Shown: piece after piece, positions 51,305 through 59,691 of the stretch
Layout of the letters: every line of letters begins with the position of its first letter
Numbering within the stretch: position 1 is the first letter of the stretch
Assembly: GCA_910576915.1 (NCBI GenBank)
Contig: CAJTJT010000003.1
Span: 62,001-126,000, forward strand
DNA from: an uncultured Elusimicrobiales bacterium
GTDB lineage: Bacteria > Elusimicrobiota > Elusimicrobia > Elusimicrobiales > Elusimicrobiaceae
DNA: 64,000 nt
Direction of reading: 5' to 3'
Notes under the pieces: generated by a model
Databases searched by the model: none
The model's input: only the letters and a program-made list of their open reading frames with translations
What the model was told of the DNA's origin: nothing
Made by a program: the position numbers and the translations under genes

Positions 51305-52008
51305 AGATTGATGAAGCGCTTGTCCAAAAAAATACAGAACATTTGCGAGCTGTTTATGAAGATAAAATTAAGGAGTTTCATAAAAAAATAGAAGTGCTGC
51401 ATAATAAATTTCATAAGCGGATGCAAGATCGTATTTGGGAGACGAAATACGAAACAATATTTGGATTTTTCCTGTCGGAATATGTTTTTAAGCTGCCTGT
51501 GTGTACCTTGGAATCTTCTATTGATAAAGTTTTATTGAATGCCCGTAGGTTATGTGAAGTATTTATCACCGTAAAGTACTTTAATCAACAAAATGACTTT
51601 GAGAAAATGGTGGCATATTGCGATCGGGATAGAATGGAGTATTTGGAGGGTTGTTTAGCCCGGACAGAAGCGGATGAAAAATTGTTTTTTGAACTGAAAG
51701 ATATGCCAGATATGAATCAGCCTAATCGGGATGAACTAGCAAAGTTAGAGCAGAAATATAAGAACAAACCAGCTAAAATGCCTAATATGAATACAATGGC
51801 GCAAAGTGTTGGGTTGAAGGAAGAATATGACTATTTTTATAAGCTTTCATCCAAGCTTTTGCATTTTTGTCCATTTAGTTTAAATGGGGATTCCCATTTT
51901 GAGGCACCCGTTCATAAAATAATATTTTTAATGCGAATAGAGCGTTATCTGGAAAAAATCAAAGAAGAATTAGACATCGTTTATCAAAAAACTAAACTAA
52001 TAAATTAA
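51301..52008 (+). CDS. Unknown protein coupled to hsdM
   Basis: A 235-residue mostly helical, charged protein that overlaps hsdM by 4 bp (ATGA), so it is made with the restriction enzyme. The segment YDYFYKLSSKLLHFCPFS recalls a conserved helix in DUF5677-type proteins, but this is a weak match made by eye. No signal peptide or membrane helix. It might adjust restriction activity or be a separate defence part. More AT-rich than hsdM. Confidence 0.55.
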   Translation: MKIDEALVQKNTEHLRAVYEDKIKEFHKKIEVLHNKFHKRMQDRIWETKYETIFGFFLSEYVFKLPVCTLESSIDKVLLNARRLCEVFITVKYFNQQNDFEKMVAYCDRDRMEYLEGCLARTEADEKLFFELKDMPDMNQPNRDELAKLEQKYKNKPAKMPNMNTMAQSVGLKEEYDYFYKLSSKLLHFCPFSLNGDSHFEAPVHKIIFLMRIERYLEKIKEELDIVYQKTKLIN

Positions 52009-52034
52009 AAATTAAATTTCGCTAGTTAAATTTT

Positions 52035-52070
52035 GGCCTAAAAGATACTTTGATACTTTTTAGGCCTTTT
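52035..52070 (+). terminator. Terminator of the restriction operon
   Basis: GGCCTAAA (52035-52042) pairs with TTTAGGCC (52059-52066), followed by TTTT. The arms are close to perfect, though the loop is long. Confidence 0.65.
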
Positions 52071-52315
52071 CTTTTGCCTATTTAGCCCTAACCCAATCAG
52101 TATATACCGAGTTTCTTTTTTTTCCTAAACAAAAAATCCCCGACGGGGAACGGGGATAAATGCGCTAAAACACAATTAAAAATTCCCGCCGAGGGTTCGA
52201 CGGGAAAATAAATGGAGTACTGGCATCAATACTTTTTATAACTTTCTAATTACAGACGCTTAACTTATCTATCTCTTAAATATTCTAGAACATTTTTTGA
52301 GTTCCCATATATGAA
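52071..52315. other. Gene-free gap with leftward hairpins
   Basis: No gene seen. ATCCCCG/CGGGGAT (52136-52157) with six A to its left reads as a terminator for the leftward DUF4238 gene. A second hairpin, TTCCCG/CGGGAA, lies at 52183-52206. Confidence 0.55.
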
Positions 52316-53395
52316 TCATTCACATTCTCTAAGTAATAATTTGTTCCAATAATTGATTTGGTATTTATCCTTAATTACTGAATTGGTACTAGAGTATAGG
52401 CAACAATTGCTATATAAAATTCCTAATTTAGGCGACAAAGGAAAAAATATTTCAAAATTTTCTGGGGAAATGTTAAAGGAAGAGATTGCACTATATGGAT
52501 TCACAGCAGGATTATCAGAGGTTATAAATGCTAAACCTGTAAGGTTTTTGATGAGATATAGTTGGTATTTGGTATTAATGCAGTTTTTTATAATATTTAG
52601 TCCGTGGAAGTGTAAAGATAAAAACATAACATTTGCTATATTTATGTTTTTCGAGCCAGATTGTTTTTTGACTTTTTCTAACAAGGGGGATTGTAAAATT
52701 TTACTTGTTCTCCAGTATTGTATGATTAAGTAATGGAGACAATCCAAGAAGGGTTCATAGTTCGAAGGAGAGAGGATTTTGTTAATAAGCAAAGTTTCTA
52801 TAGAATCATATTCCTTTACGTATTGTATTAATTTTTGTTGCATCGTTTGCGTAATAAATACCATTGTTTGAATCGCGAGATAATAAAAAGGGTGGTTTTT
52901 TTGTTTTTTAATGGAGGGCAATTGTTCAGTGTCGAGTATTTGTTTGTAAATAGGCTGAAATTTGGTTTCGTAAAAACTAAATAATAATTCTTGATTTCGT
53001 GATATGTCGGGAGAATTTAAAATTTTTTCCATTGTTTCATTAATTTTTATTTCTAGATTTTTATTTTTCGTATATTTTAAATTAAAAAGTTTTTTGAATT
53101 CATCATTTAAAAATGATATTAAATATTTGAGAAAATCTGTTTCTAATGGATGAAGATTTATATTGAATAGCAAAGTAAAAAAGTCCACATCTGCTTGGCT
53201 AATTTTAGTTGTAATGGTGTATAGATTTTTTTTGCAACCAATTTCTTTTAAGTTTCTTGTTTGATGAATTATATGCGTTTCTTTGTCAAAACAATAAATA
53301 AACCCAAATCTGTCTTGAAAATATTTTAAGTAAAATTGTGGAACAAAGTGGTTATTTTTTGTATTGCATAAAGGACTATGTTTAATTTCTATCAT
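52316..53395 (-). CDS. DUF4238 domain protein
   Basis: A 359-residue soluble protein that opens with the DUF4238 hallmark NHFVPQFYLKYF and contains FITSDNPAVNP near residue 300, the second conserved block. The biochemical role of the family is unknown, but such genes often sit beside defence genes. It is very AT-rich and is transcribed leftward, against its neighbours. It has its own hairpin terminator. Confidence 0.78.
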   Translation of the reverse strand: MIEIKHSPLCNTKNNHFVPQFYLKYFQDRFGFIYCFDKETHIIHQTRNLKEIGCKKNLYTITTKISQADVDFFTLLFNINLHPLETDFLKYLISFLNDEFKKLFNLKYTKNKNLEIKINETMEKILNSPDISRNQELLFSFYETKFQPIYKQILDTEQLPSIKKQKNHPFYYLAIQTMVFITQTMQQKLIQYVKEYDSIETLLINKILSPSNYEPFLDCLHYLIIQYWRTSKILQSPLLEKVKKQSGSKNINIANVMFLSLHFHGLNIIKNCINTKYQLYLIKNLTGLAFITSDNPAVNPYSAISSFNISPENFEIFFPLSPKLGILYSNCCLYSSTNSVIKDKYQINYWNKLLLRECE

Positions 53396-53470
53396 TTGGT
53401 TTTTCTCATCTAATACTAATAATTTCTCTTAATTTATATAATAACAAATAATTATCTATGGAGGAGATTT

Positions 53471-54076
53471 ATGGATATTGAATGGATGATTTTGTTCGAA
53501 GTAATTTGGGATATTTTAATGCAACTTGATAAGATATCTAATTTGGGGCTTTTAATCTTGGCCGGACTGGGACTGAATTCTTGGTATAAAGAATATAAGT
53601 ATAAAAAACGATCAGAATTGGCTGAGGAAATCTTGTGCTTGTTTTATCAAATGCAAGAAGCTATTTCCTGGGTTCGTCATCCTGCTGCTTTAGACTATGA
53701 AATTGATAAAATAAAAAAGCAGGTTAAAGTAACCCTTAAAGAGAAAGAAGTCCCTTATTATTATTTAGTTGCAAAACTAAGAATGCAAGAAAAAAAGGAA
53801 TTAATTGCGTCTTTTTCTACATTGAAATATATTGCAAAAGCTAAATTAAATAAAAAGCTGGTTCCTCTTTTTGAAGCTATTATTCATATTGTTAATAAAA
53901 TTTCTATTTATAGTTTACAATTATATAGCAGACCAGATATATCTTTGGCAGAGTGTCGAAAAAGGGAATCTGTTATTTGGGAGGGGAGTTCATTAGACGG
54001 AAAAGATGAGATTAGCGCTCAAATCGTTGAAACTATAGAAAAAGTAGAAAAAATATGTGAAAAATATATTAAATAG
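53471..54076 (+). CDS. Membrane-anchored unknown protein
   Basis: A 201-residue protein with an N-terminal hydrophobic segment (about 24-38, ISNLGLLILAGLGLNSWY), then a basic stretch and a helical cytoplasmic domain including EILCLFYQMQEAISWVRHPA. GGAGGAGATTT before the ATG is a strong ribosome-binding site. I cannot name the family. It is AT-rich and stands alone between the DUF4238 gene and the recombinase remnant. Confidence 0.6.
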   Translation: MDIEWMILFEVIWDILMQLDKISNLGLLILAGLGLNSWYKEYKYKKRSELAEEILCLFYQMQEAISWVRHPAALDYEIDKIKKQVKVTLKEKEVPYYYLVAKLRMQEKKELIASFSTLKYIAKAKLNKKLVPLFEAIIHIVNKISIYSLQLYSRPDISLAECRKRESVIWEGSSLDGKDEISAQIVETIEKVEKICEKYIK

Positions 54077-54142
54077 TTAATATTGTGTTATTAGTTGCTG
54101 TTTGATTTTTAGTTTTAAAAAAGAGACGGGGTAAGGAAAAAG

Positions 54143-54712
54143 GTGGTGGATTTACGTTTAAAACACGTGGAAAAGGCTCAAAATAAGGAAATTGCGGCTT
54201 TAAAAACGGAACTTAGTAAAACAGAAGCCAAACTGGAACAGCTGTATAGTGAGGGGCTGGAAAAGGGATATTCGCCGGAGTTTGTAAACCATAATGAAAG
54301 ACGCTATAAAAACCGTATTGCCGAACTATCCCAGCAAATACAAAATCACCAAATAAACCCGGAGGCTATACGTCAAAAAAGCGTAGATGTCTTAAAGTTA
54401 TTATGTAATATGGGTACTATTTACCGCAACGCGCCGCTGGCGGATAAGAAGCCGCTTTTGCGCCATATTGCCAGCGATTACGTATTGGAAGACGATAAAA
54501 TCTGGCCGAAATACAGGGAACCTTTCAATATTTTTGCGGAAGGAAATAAAAAATGCTTAGAAATTAAGGGAAAAATCCCAAAAAGTTCTAAGCATTTAAT
54601 ATGGGGTCAAGTGAAGAAAACACTTTTGACGGAGTGTACCGAAGAACTGGCACGGATGACAACTTCGCTTAACTTGGTGGAAAGTTTCTTCCTCAAGGGA
54701 GTATTACTATAA
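54143..54712 (+). pseudogene. C-terminal remnant of a large serine recombinase
   Basis: 189 codons that match only the C-terminal part of large serine recombinases: a coiled-coil (EIAALKTELSKTEAKLEQLYSEG), a segment RKSVDVL-like near 75-90, and the closing SLNLVESFFLKG. The catalytic domain and zinc ribbon are missing. It begins at a GTG without a good ribosome-binding site. The last codons run into the 30-bp direct repeat at 54697. It is probably a broken integrase left at the edge of an integrated element. Confidence 0.7.
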
Positions 54713-54726
54713 AACGATTTGAAAAT
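54697..54726. repeat. 30-bp direct repeat, left copy (possible attachment site)
   Basis: Begins GGGAGTATTACTATAAAACG and continues for 10 more bases. It is identical to 58916-58945. It contains the stop codon of the recombinase remnant. The two copies enclose about 4.2 kb. Confidence 0.75.
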
Positions 54727-54798
54727 TTATGATTTAGCCTATATCGTTGGAATAATTTCGATAAAAATAATTAAATCTTGGGAAAATCTCTTAAAAGG

Positions 54799-54918
54799 AT
54801 GAAAATGAGGGATAAAGAAGAAAATAAGGTTGCTTGTAATGATAAACTATTGGTTTTAGAAGTTCAAAGTATTATAATACAGAAAAGGGAAAATAAACTA
54901 AATATATTATGTATCTAA
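54799..54918 (+). CDS. Possible 39-residue small protein or leader peptide
   Basis: A short reading frame starting ATG AAA ATG AGG, with AAAAGG just before the first ATG and a stop 10 bp before the nuclease gene. The peptide is charged and has no clear motif. It could be a leader that couples to the nuclease gene, which has a poor ribosome-binding site, or it may be chance in AT-rich DNA. Confidence 0.25.
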   Translation: MKMRDKEENKVACNDKLLVLEVQSIIIQKRENKLNILCI

Positions 54919-54928
54919 GATAATCAGA

Positions 54929-55924
54929 ATGAGTGAACATCATACAGACATTATAGATGAAGGTGGGGCCCGCGCTCTCAGGGGATTTAATTTCCAGACA
55001 GCTATAGGAGCTTTGATTGCTGTATTGAATTATTCTGCAGAGGATTTTAGATTAATTGTTGAAGGAAAAGAAGATTTAGAGGTATATAAACAAGATACTC
55101 ATACTTATATTCAAGTGAAATCATCAAAGCTAACAACGAAGAAAATCTTGCAGTGTGGTAAAGCTAAACAAACAGGGGAGCGACGGTTAGCTATTCTGTA
55201 TAAACTTCTTGAGAAAGGTTCTTCTGGGGATAGATATAAGCTTGTTGTTTCTAATAAATTCGATCAATCGAAATTTATGGAGGAATTTCAAATTTGTAGT
55301 AATAATTTCCTTTTGGATGATGTTTATGTTCCGACAGATGCCACCTTAGAGATGATTAAAAGTCATTTAGAAAAGGACAAAATAATAGTTCCAGAAGAAA
55401 AATTAGCAAAGATATTTTTCTATAGAGCACCTTTTGACGTGAATTTTAAGACGGCTGCTACATATATATGTGGGGTTATGGCGGAACAAGGCATTTCAGT
55501 CGATGCAGGATATGGTCGGATTGCAATCAGTGAGCTTGTTCGAATGATTTATCAGAAAGGAGAATGCTCTTCAGAAGAAGGTATAGAAAAAAAGACTATA
55601 TCTGCAGAAGATTTACGTAGAATTTTTAAAACCTCAACACGTAAAGAAATAGAAAAAGCTATTCTAGAACAACTATTTCCAAATCAAATTTTACAACGAA
55701 CAATAATTGCTCGAGAAATTTTTAAAATCCCGTTCCATTATCGATATATTAAAAATGAGATTCAATCTTGTTTAAAGGGAAGACAGTTTACCCCAAGTAT
55801 GTCAGAGGTATTATTTATCAATAGCTGTATGCAGGCTTTAGCAGGCTATCAGAAGGTTACAGAGATAGTAAAATACGCTATTGTATTAGATTTAATGCTA
55901 GACACTTTTGAGGAATCACTATGA
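54929..55924 (+). CDS. DUF4297/Cap4-type nuclease fused to a helical domain
   Basis: 331 residues. The N-terminal part has the layout of DUF4297 PD-(D/E)xK nucleases: GGARALRGFNFQTAIGALI (12-30), then VEGKEDLEVY (44-53) with acidic residues, then IQVKSS (61-66), the Q-x-K catalytic motif. Such domains are effectors in CD-NTase (Cap4) and Lamassu (LmuA) defence. Residues 170-331 are helical without a known motif and may be the contact part for the ATPase. It overlaps the ATPase gene by 4 bp (ATGA). Strongly AT-rich. Confidence 0.72.
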   Translation: MSEHHTDIIDEGGARALRGFNFQTAIGALIAVLNYSAEDFRLIVEGKEDLEVYKQDTHTYIQVKSSKLTTKKILQCGKAKQTGERRLAILYKLLEKGSSGDRYKLVVSNKFDQSKFMEEFQICSNNFLLDDVYVPTDATLEMIKSHLEKDKIIVPEEKLAKIFFYRAPFDVNFKTAATYICGVMAEQGISVDAGYGRIAISELVRMIYQKGECSSEEGIEKKTISAEDLRRIFKTSTRKEIEKAILEQLFPNQILQRTIIAREIFKIPFHYRYIKNEIQSCLKGRQFTPSMSEVLFINSCMQALAGYQKVTEIVKYAIVLDLMLDTFEESL

Positions 55925-57591
55925 TAATAACAGAATTCATTATATATGATTTTAAGCATGAAAGAGGTATTCGAATCCCTTTTGTAAATGGAGCTAACAT
56001 CATTTTATCGGATGACAGCAAAGTCGGCAAATCATGCCTCTTAAAATCGATTTTTTATACTTTTGGACTTGATGTAAAAAAGAGCTTTGGTAATGGGTGG
56101 AATTATGAAGAGATGTTATTTAAGGTTAAGTATCTTCATAATGGACAATCTGGGTATATTGTGCGATTTATTGATAGATTCTACGTCGATACTGAAGAAA
56201 AAGCTTTAAATGAGCGGGGGTATTCTATATGGTTGTTGAATTTGTTGGGGTTAAATATTAAGTTACCTTTAAAACAAGTGGATGGCTTGACTCCTCCTTA
56301 TGCTTCAGCAACCTTGGCTCCTTTTTATGTGGATCAAGATAGTTCGTGGAAAGGAATTCCTTATCGAAATACAGTATCGTCTTTACAAATGTATACAGCA
56401 GGGGCTTTTCCTCAAAAAGTTTTTGAAGGTTTGTTTGGCATTTCGGATGATAAAATTATTGAAAAGGAAGAGGAAAAAGCTCGTTTGTCATCTGAGAAAA
56501 AGGAAATCCAAAACAAAATAAATGTCCTTGGTTCTCTAAGAAATTCTTTTATTCACCAAAAAGTACAAAGTCCAGCTGTGAATATTCAACAGATTGAGAA
56601 AGAAATTGCTTCTTGGCTGAAATATACTCAGTCTTTACGTGATAAGATTGAAGAATACAAGAGAGGTATCTACAAAGCACAATTAACAATTAATACTTTG
56701 GAGCTCGATAAAAAAGAGATGTTGCAAGTTTTAAAAGATACTCAAAATCTTTTTAAACATATAGAATATCGTTGTTCACAGTGTAATTCTATATTGACAA
56801 AAGAACAGTCTCAACAACGCTTAAAGCTCAGCTGTAATGAGCACAGTATTGCTTTACATATTGATTCTTTGGAAGAAGAAATTCAAAAACAGAAAAAAGA
56901 AATTGATAAAAATACTCAATTTTTAGATGCATTGGAAAATAGATATTTAGAGATTAAGTCTATGGTGGAGGAAAAACAGGAGCAACTTAATTTCCAAAAT
57001 TATGTAGAAGCTAATACTGAATATTTAATCAAAGAAAAATATATAGGGATTTCTAATCAATTGTGGGAAGATAAAGGAGTGTTGGACGGGAAACTCTCCG
57101 CAATCGAACATGAATTAAAAGATTTGAAAAAAAAGACTCAGGCCCTGAAGAATACTATTGAAACAACTTTTCGTACTACTTTGAAAGATTTAATGTTAAA
57201 TTTCCCAGATATCCCTTTAAAAAATATGAAGTTTTTAGATTTTCATACCATTTCGGATAGTGGAACACAATTAAATCAAGTCTTTTTTTCTGTATATATT
57301 GTATATTTTCATTTATTGATTACTTATGCTAAGATTCAATTTACTATAGGCTTGGATTCTCCTATTACAAGTGAAACTTCGGGTATCAACTTAGAAAAGA
57401 TGTATACTGTTATCGAAAGCTATTTGTTTAAAGCTTCTGTGCAAAGCCTTGTAGTTATGCTGAAAGATAAATTGGTGTATTTGAAAGAAAAATATCATAC
57501 TATTGAATTAACAAAGCCTATTCTTCAATCATCACATATAGCAGAAATACGTTCAGAATTTCAATTTATTATTAATAATAAAATTCAATAA
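55921..57591 (+). CDS. SMC/Rad50-like ATPase with a central zinc site
   Basis: A 556-residue ABC-type ATPase. Walker A is SDDSKVGKS (30-38). Two coiled-coil arms (about 185-275 and 310-400) are joined by CSQC and CNEH, that is Cys285, Cys288, Cys305 and His308, a likely zinc site at the tip. Near the end LDSP (478-481) stands where Walker B should be, a form seen in defence ATPases of the ABC-three-component group. It is coupled to the nuclease gene. Together they look like a two-gene Lamassu-like or ABC-3C-like anti-phage system. Confidence 0.72.
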   Translation: MIITEFIIYDFKHERGIRIPFVNGANIILSDDSKVGKSCLLKSIFYTFGLDVKKSFGNGWNYEEMLFKVKYLHNGQSGYIVRFIDRFYVDTEEKALNERGYSIWLLNLLGLNIKLPLKQVDGLTPPYASATLAPFYVDQDSSWKGIPYRNTVSSLQMYTAGAFPQKVFEGLFGISDDKIIEKEEEKARLSSEKKEIQNKINVLGSLRNSFIHQKVQSPAVNIQQIEKEIASWLKYTQSLRDKIEEYKRGIYKAQLTINTLELDKKEMLQVLKDTQNLFKHIEYRCSQCNSILTKEQSQQRLKLSCNEHSIALHIDSLEEEIQKQKKEIDKNTQFLDALENRYLEIKSMVEEKQEQLNFQNYVEANTEYLIKEKYIGISNQLWEDKGVLDGKLSAIEHELKDLKKKTQALKNTIETTFRTTLKDLMLNFPDIPLKNMKFLDFHTISDSGTQLNQVFFSVYIVYFHLLITYAKIQFTIGLDSPITSETSGINLEKMYTVIESYLFKASVQSLVVMLKDKLVYLKEKYHTIELTKPILQSSHIAEIRSEFQFIINNKIQ

Positions 57592-57640
57592 TTTAATGGG
57601 GATGCTTGTTGCCATTGTGAATCTTGTTTTCCAACAGAGA

Positions 57641-58804
57641 TTAGCATTTCTCTTTATAGACCATATTCCACCAAGGTTCTGCTATGATATCCTGTTTTAA
57701 AGGCAGCGTTTGCTCGTTTAAGGTCAGCACTTTTTTAATACAGGGATTAATATCTATCAACTTTAAGTTCTTGGCAAAGGCGGGCTGTATGGTTTGCGTG
57801 GCCTTTATTTCATACAGTTCAAACAAATGCCCCGTATCAATTACCAAATCGGCTTCTACTTGGTTGCTGTCTCGGTAGAAATACAACTCATATCCTAAAC
57901 GGTTGTATAAGTTTTCTTTTAACGCTTCTATAATTACCATATTCTCAAAGACCGCGCCTGCCATCGGGCCAGCCAGTAATGTATCAGCCGTTTTGTAGCG
58001 TAACAGATAGGTAAGTAATCCCGTATCGGTAAAATATACTTTGGGGGTTTTAACCAGCCGCTTTCCCATATTCTGATAATAGGGTTTAAGTAAATAGATA
58101 ATCCGGCTTGATTCCAAAATAGACAGCCAACTTTTAATGGTAGGAACCGATAACCCGCAATCATTGGCTAAACTCTGGATATTTAATAAGTTGCCCACAC
58201 GGCTTGCCAGTAAAGAGAGGAACCGCTGGAAAGAAGCAATATCTTGTATGTTTTTAATCTGACGCACATCCCGTTCTACATAGGTTGCCAGATATCCACC
58301 ATAAAATAATTGTAAATCTATATCCTGCGTGTTGGGTGTAGGATAAAATCCTTTCAGTATTTGTTCATAACACCCCATCGGAGCCGTTGGAACCGTCCCT
58401 AACTCTTGGAAGGATAAAGGCAATAATTCAAACAAAGCTACTCTTCCCGCCAATGTTTCGCTCATCCCTTGCATTACATTGAACATTTGAGAACCCGTTA
58501 ATAAAAACCGTCCGTTTACCCTGTCATTATCAATATGGATTTTGATGTAGTTTAATAATTCGGGCAGATATTGGATTTCATCAATAATGACGGGCAGTTT
58601 TAAGGTAGAAACAAACAAAGCGGGGTCTTGTTTGGCAATACTCCGCACGTTTATATCATCTAGCGTGATATAGTTGTATTCAGGAAACAATTGTTTGAGC
58701 AAAGTGGATTTCCCCGTTTGGCGCGGGCCAGTAAGGACAAGTGAGGGGAACTGTTTAACAGCTTTAAGTAATACGGCTTCAAGGGTTCTATGTATATAGT
58801 TCAT
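57641..58804 (-). CDS. AAA-type ATPase with DUF4143 domain
   Basis: A 387-residue protein. The N-terminal AAA_14 domain has Walker A LTGPRQTGKSTLL and Walker B LPVIIDEIQYL. The C-terminal DUF4143 domain with an RecB-like fold shows FYRDSNQVEADLVID. This family is very common in anaerobes and gut bacteria, and its role is unknown. The ATG at 58804 is preferred over a TTG nine codons upstream. It runs against the nuclease/ATPase pair, and its base composition is closer to the backbone. Confidence 0.85.
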   Translation of the reverse strand: MNYIHRTLEAVLLKAVKQFPSLVLTGPRQTGKSTLLKQLFPEYNYITLDDINVRSIAKQDPALFVSTLKLPVIIDEIQYLPELLNYIKIHIDNDRVNGRFLLTGSQMFNVMQGMSETLAGRVALFELLPLSFQELGTVPTAPMGCYEQILKGFYPTPNTQDIDLQLFYGGYLATYVERDVRQIKNIQDIASFQRFLSLLASRVGNLLNIQSLANDCGLSVPTIKSWLSILESSRIIYLLKPYYQNMGKRLVKTPKVYFTDTGLLTYLLRYKTADTLLAGPMAGAVFENMVIIEALKENLYNRLGYELYFYRDSNQVEADLVIDTGHLFELYEIKATQTIQPAFAKNLKLIDINPCIKKVLTLNEQTLPLKQDIIAEPWWNMVYKEKC

Positions 58805-58915
58805 ACAGTAAGTATAGTTAAAAATATGCAAAAAGTAAATAGCAGTTTAAGATTTGCATAAATTTGGGCTTGATTGTACTTTTTGTTTCTTTAAAATTCA
58901 GTCAGGGCCAACAGC

Positions 58916-58945
58916 GGGAGTATTACTATAAAACGATTTGAAAAT
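58916..58945. repeat. 30-bp direct repeat, right copy (possible attachment site)
   Basis: Identical to 54697-54726 in the same orientation. Flanking bases differ on both sides. It lies 111 bp upstream of the DUF4143 gene start. Confidence 0.75.
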
Positions 58946-59021
58946 ATTTGTTTGACGTCCTCAGGAGAGTGTGATAAAGGGGAAACTCTGGCAATTATAT
59001 TTGCTATACTAAAAGAAACAG

Positions 59022-59285
59022 GAGGAATTAAGCAATTCCATAAGTCGTCATAACGGCTTATTTACAATTTTAATCTGTTTTTGGAACCGTATAGTTGGTA
59101 TGCGGATAGCTTTTGGGATACCAAAGGCCATAGCGAAGTCCAAAAACAGTCGTTTTAAGCACGAAATAAACGGCCTAATTACCCGTTTGTTCCGTGCTGA
59201 GTGCTTTCTGCCATCTCTGATGGTGGCAGGAAGCCACGGCTGTTTATATTTGGGTTACTTCGCTAAGCTCAGATATAACAGCCGT
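59022..59285. ncRNA. Hairpin-rich gene-free stretch, candidate structured RNA
   Basis: At least five stem-loops in about 260 bp: GGAATT/AATTCC near 59023-59038; ATAAGTCGT/ACGGCTTAT at 59040-59061; CTGTTTTTGGA/TCCAAAAACAG at 59075-59149, enclosing a perfect TTGGTAT/ATACCAA; a 15-bp stem at 59159-59197; CTGCCA/TGGCAG at 59208-59229; and ACGGCTGTT..ATAT with its partner at 59236-59285. No believable protein is encoded. Strand and identity are unknown; no match to a known RNA class is claimed. Confidence 0.45.
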
Positions 59286-59333
59286 TTTTGTTTGTATCTT
59301 AGCTCGGGATATGATAACAGTCGGGAGTTTGTA

Positions 59334-59627
59334 ATGAAAATATTGGGTAAATTTATTATTGGTTTTATAGCTTTAAGTGTGAGTTGTGTATTGATTGCTT
59401 GTAATGGCGACAGAAAGGAAAGAATGTTTAGTGGAAAAGATATCTATGGCAATAAATTGGAATTGTATATGGAATATAAAGCAGATGGGGAATGTTATGG
59501 CAATTTTGTAAGAACAATTAATGGTTTTTCCTCTGATGATCGTACCCATTTTGGAAGAAGCGAAAATATTGAGACCTGTCGTAATATGAATCGGGACATT
59601 GCCAATAGACTGTCTCAATTGTTGTAA
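59334..59627 (+). CDS. Small lipoprotein, unknown
   Basis: A 97-residue protein with a lipoprotein signal ending LIAC-N (lipidated Cys near residue 20), then a short domain with two more cysteines (GECYG, ETCRN). A GGGAG ribosome-binding site precedes the ATG. The frame is open further upstream, but that part lies in the hairpin region and is not believed to be coding. First of six AT-rich envelope-type genes. Confidence 0.65.
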   Translation: MKILGKFIIGFIALSVSCVLIACNGDRKERMFSGKDIYGNKLELYMEYKADGECYGNFVRTINGFSSDDRTHFGRSENIETCRNMNRDIANRLSQLL

Positions 59628-59691
59628 AAATTCCGTTGCCATCAGAGAACAACGTATTACCAAGATAAACAATTAAAACATGAGGGGTTTT

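Noticed and set aside
52181..52206. GGGTTCGA segment resembling a tRNA T-loop
   Set aside because: No acceptor, anticodon or D arm can be drawn around it; it is part of a short hairpin near a leftward terminator.
54143..54712. Functional integrase
   Set aside because: Only the C-terminal coiled-coil part is present; the catalytic serine domain and zinc ribbon are missing, and no upstream in-frame remainder was seen.
59100..59333. Upstream extension of the small lipoprotein gene
   Set aside because: The extension would put a 78-residue stretch before a clear lipoprotein signal and covers the stem-loop region. The ATG at 59334 with GGGAG is better.
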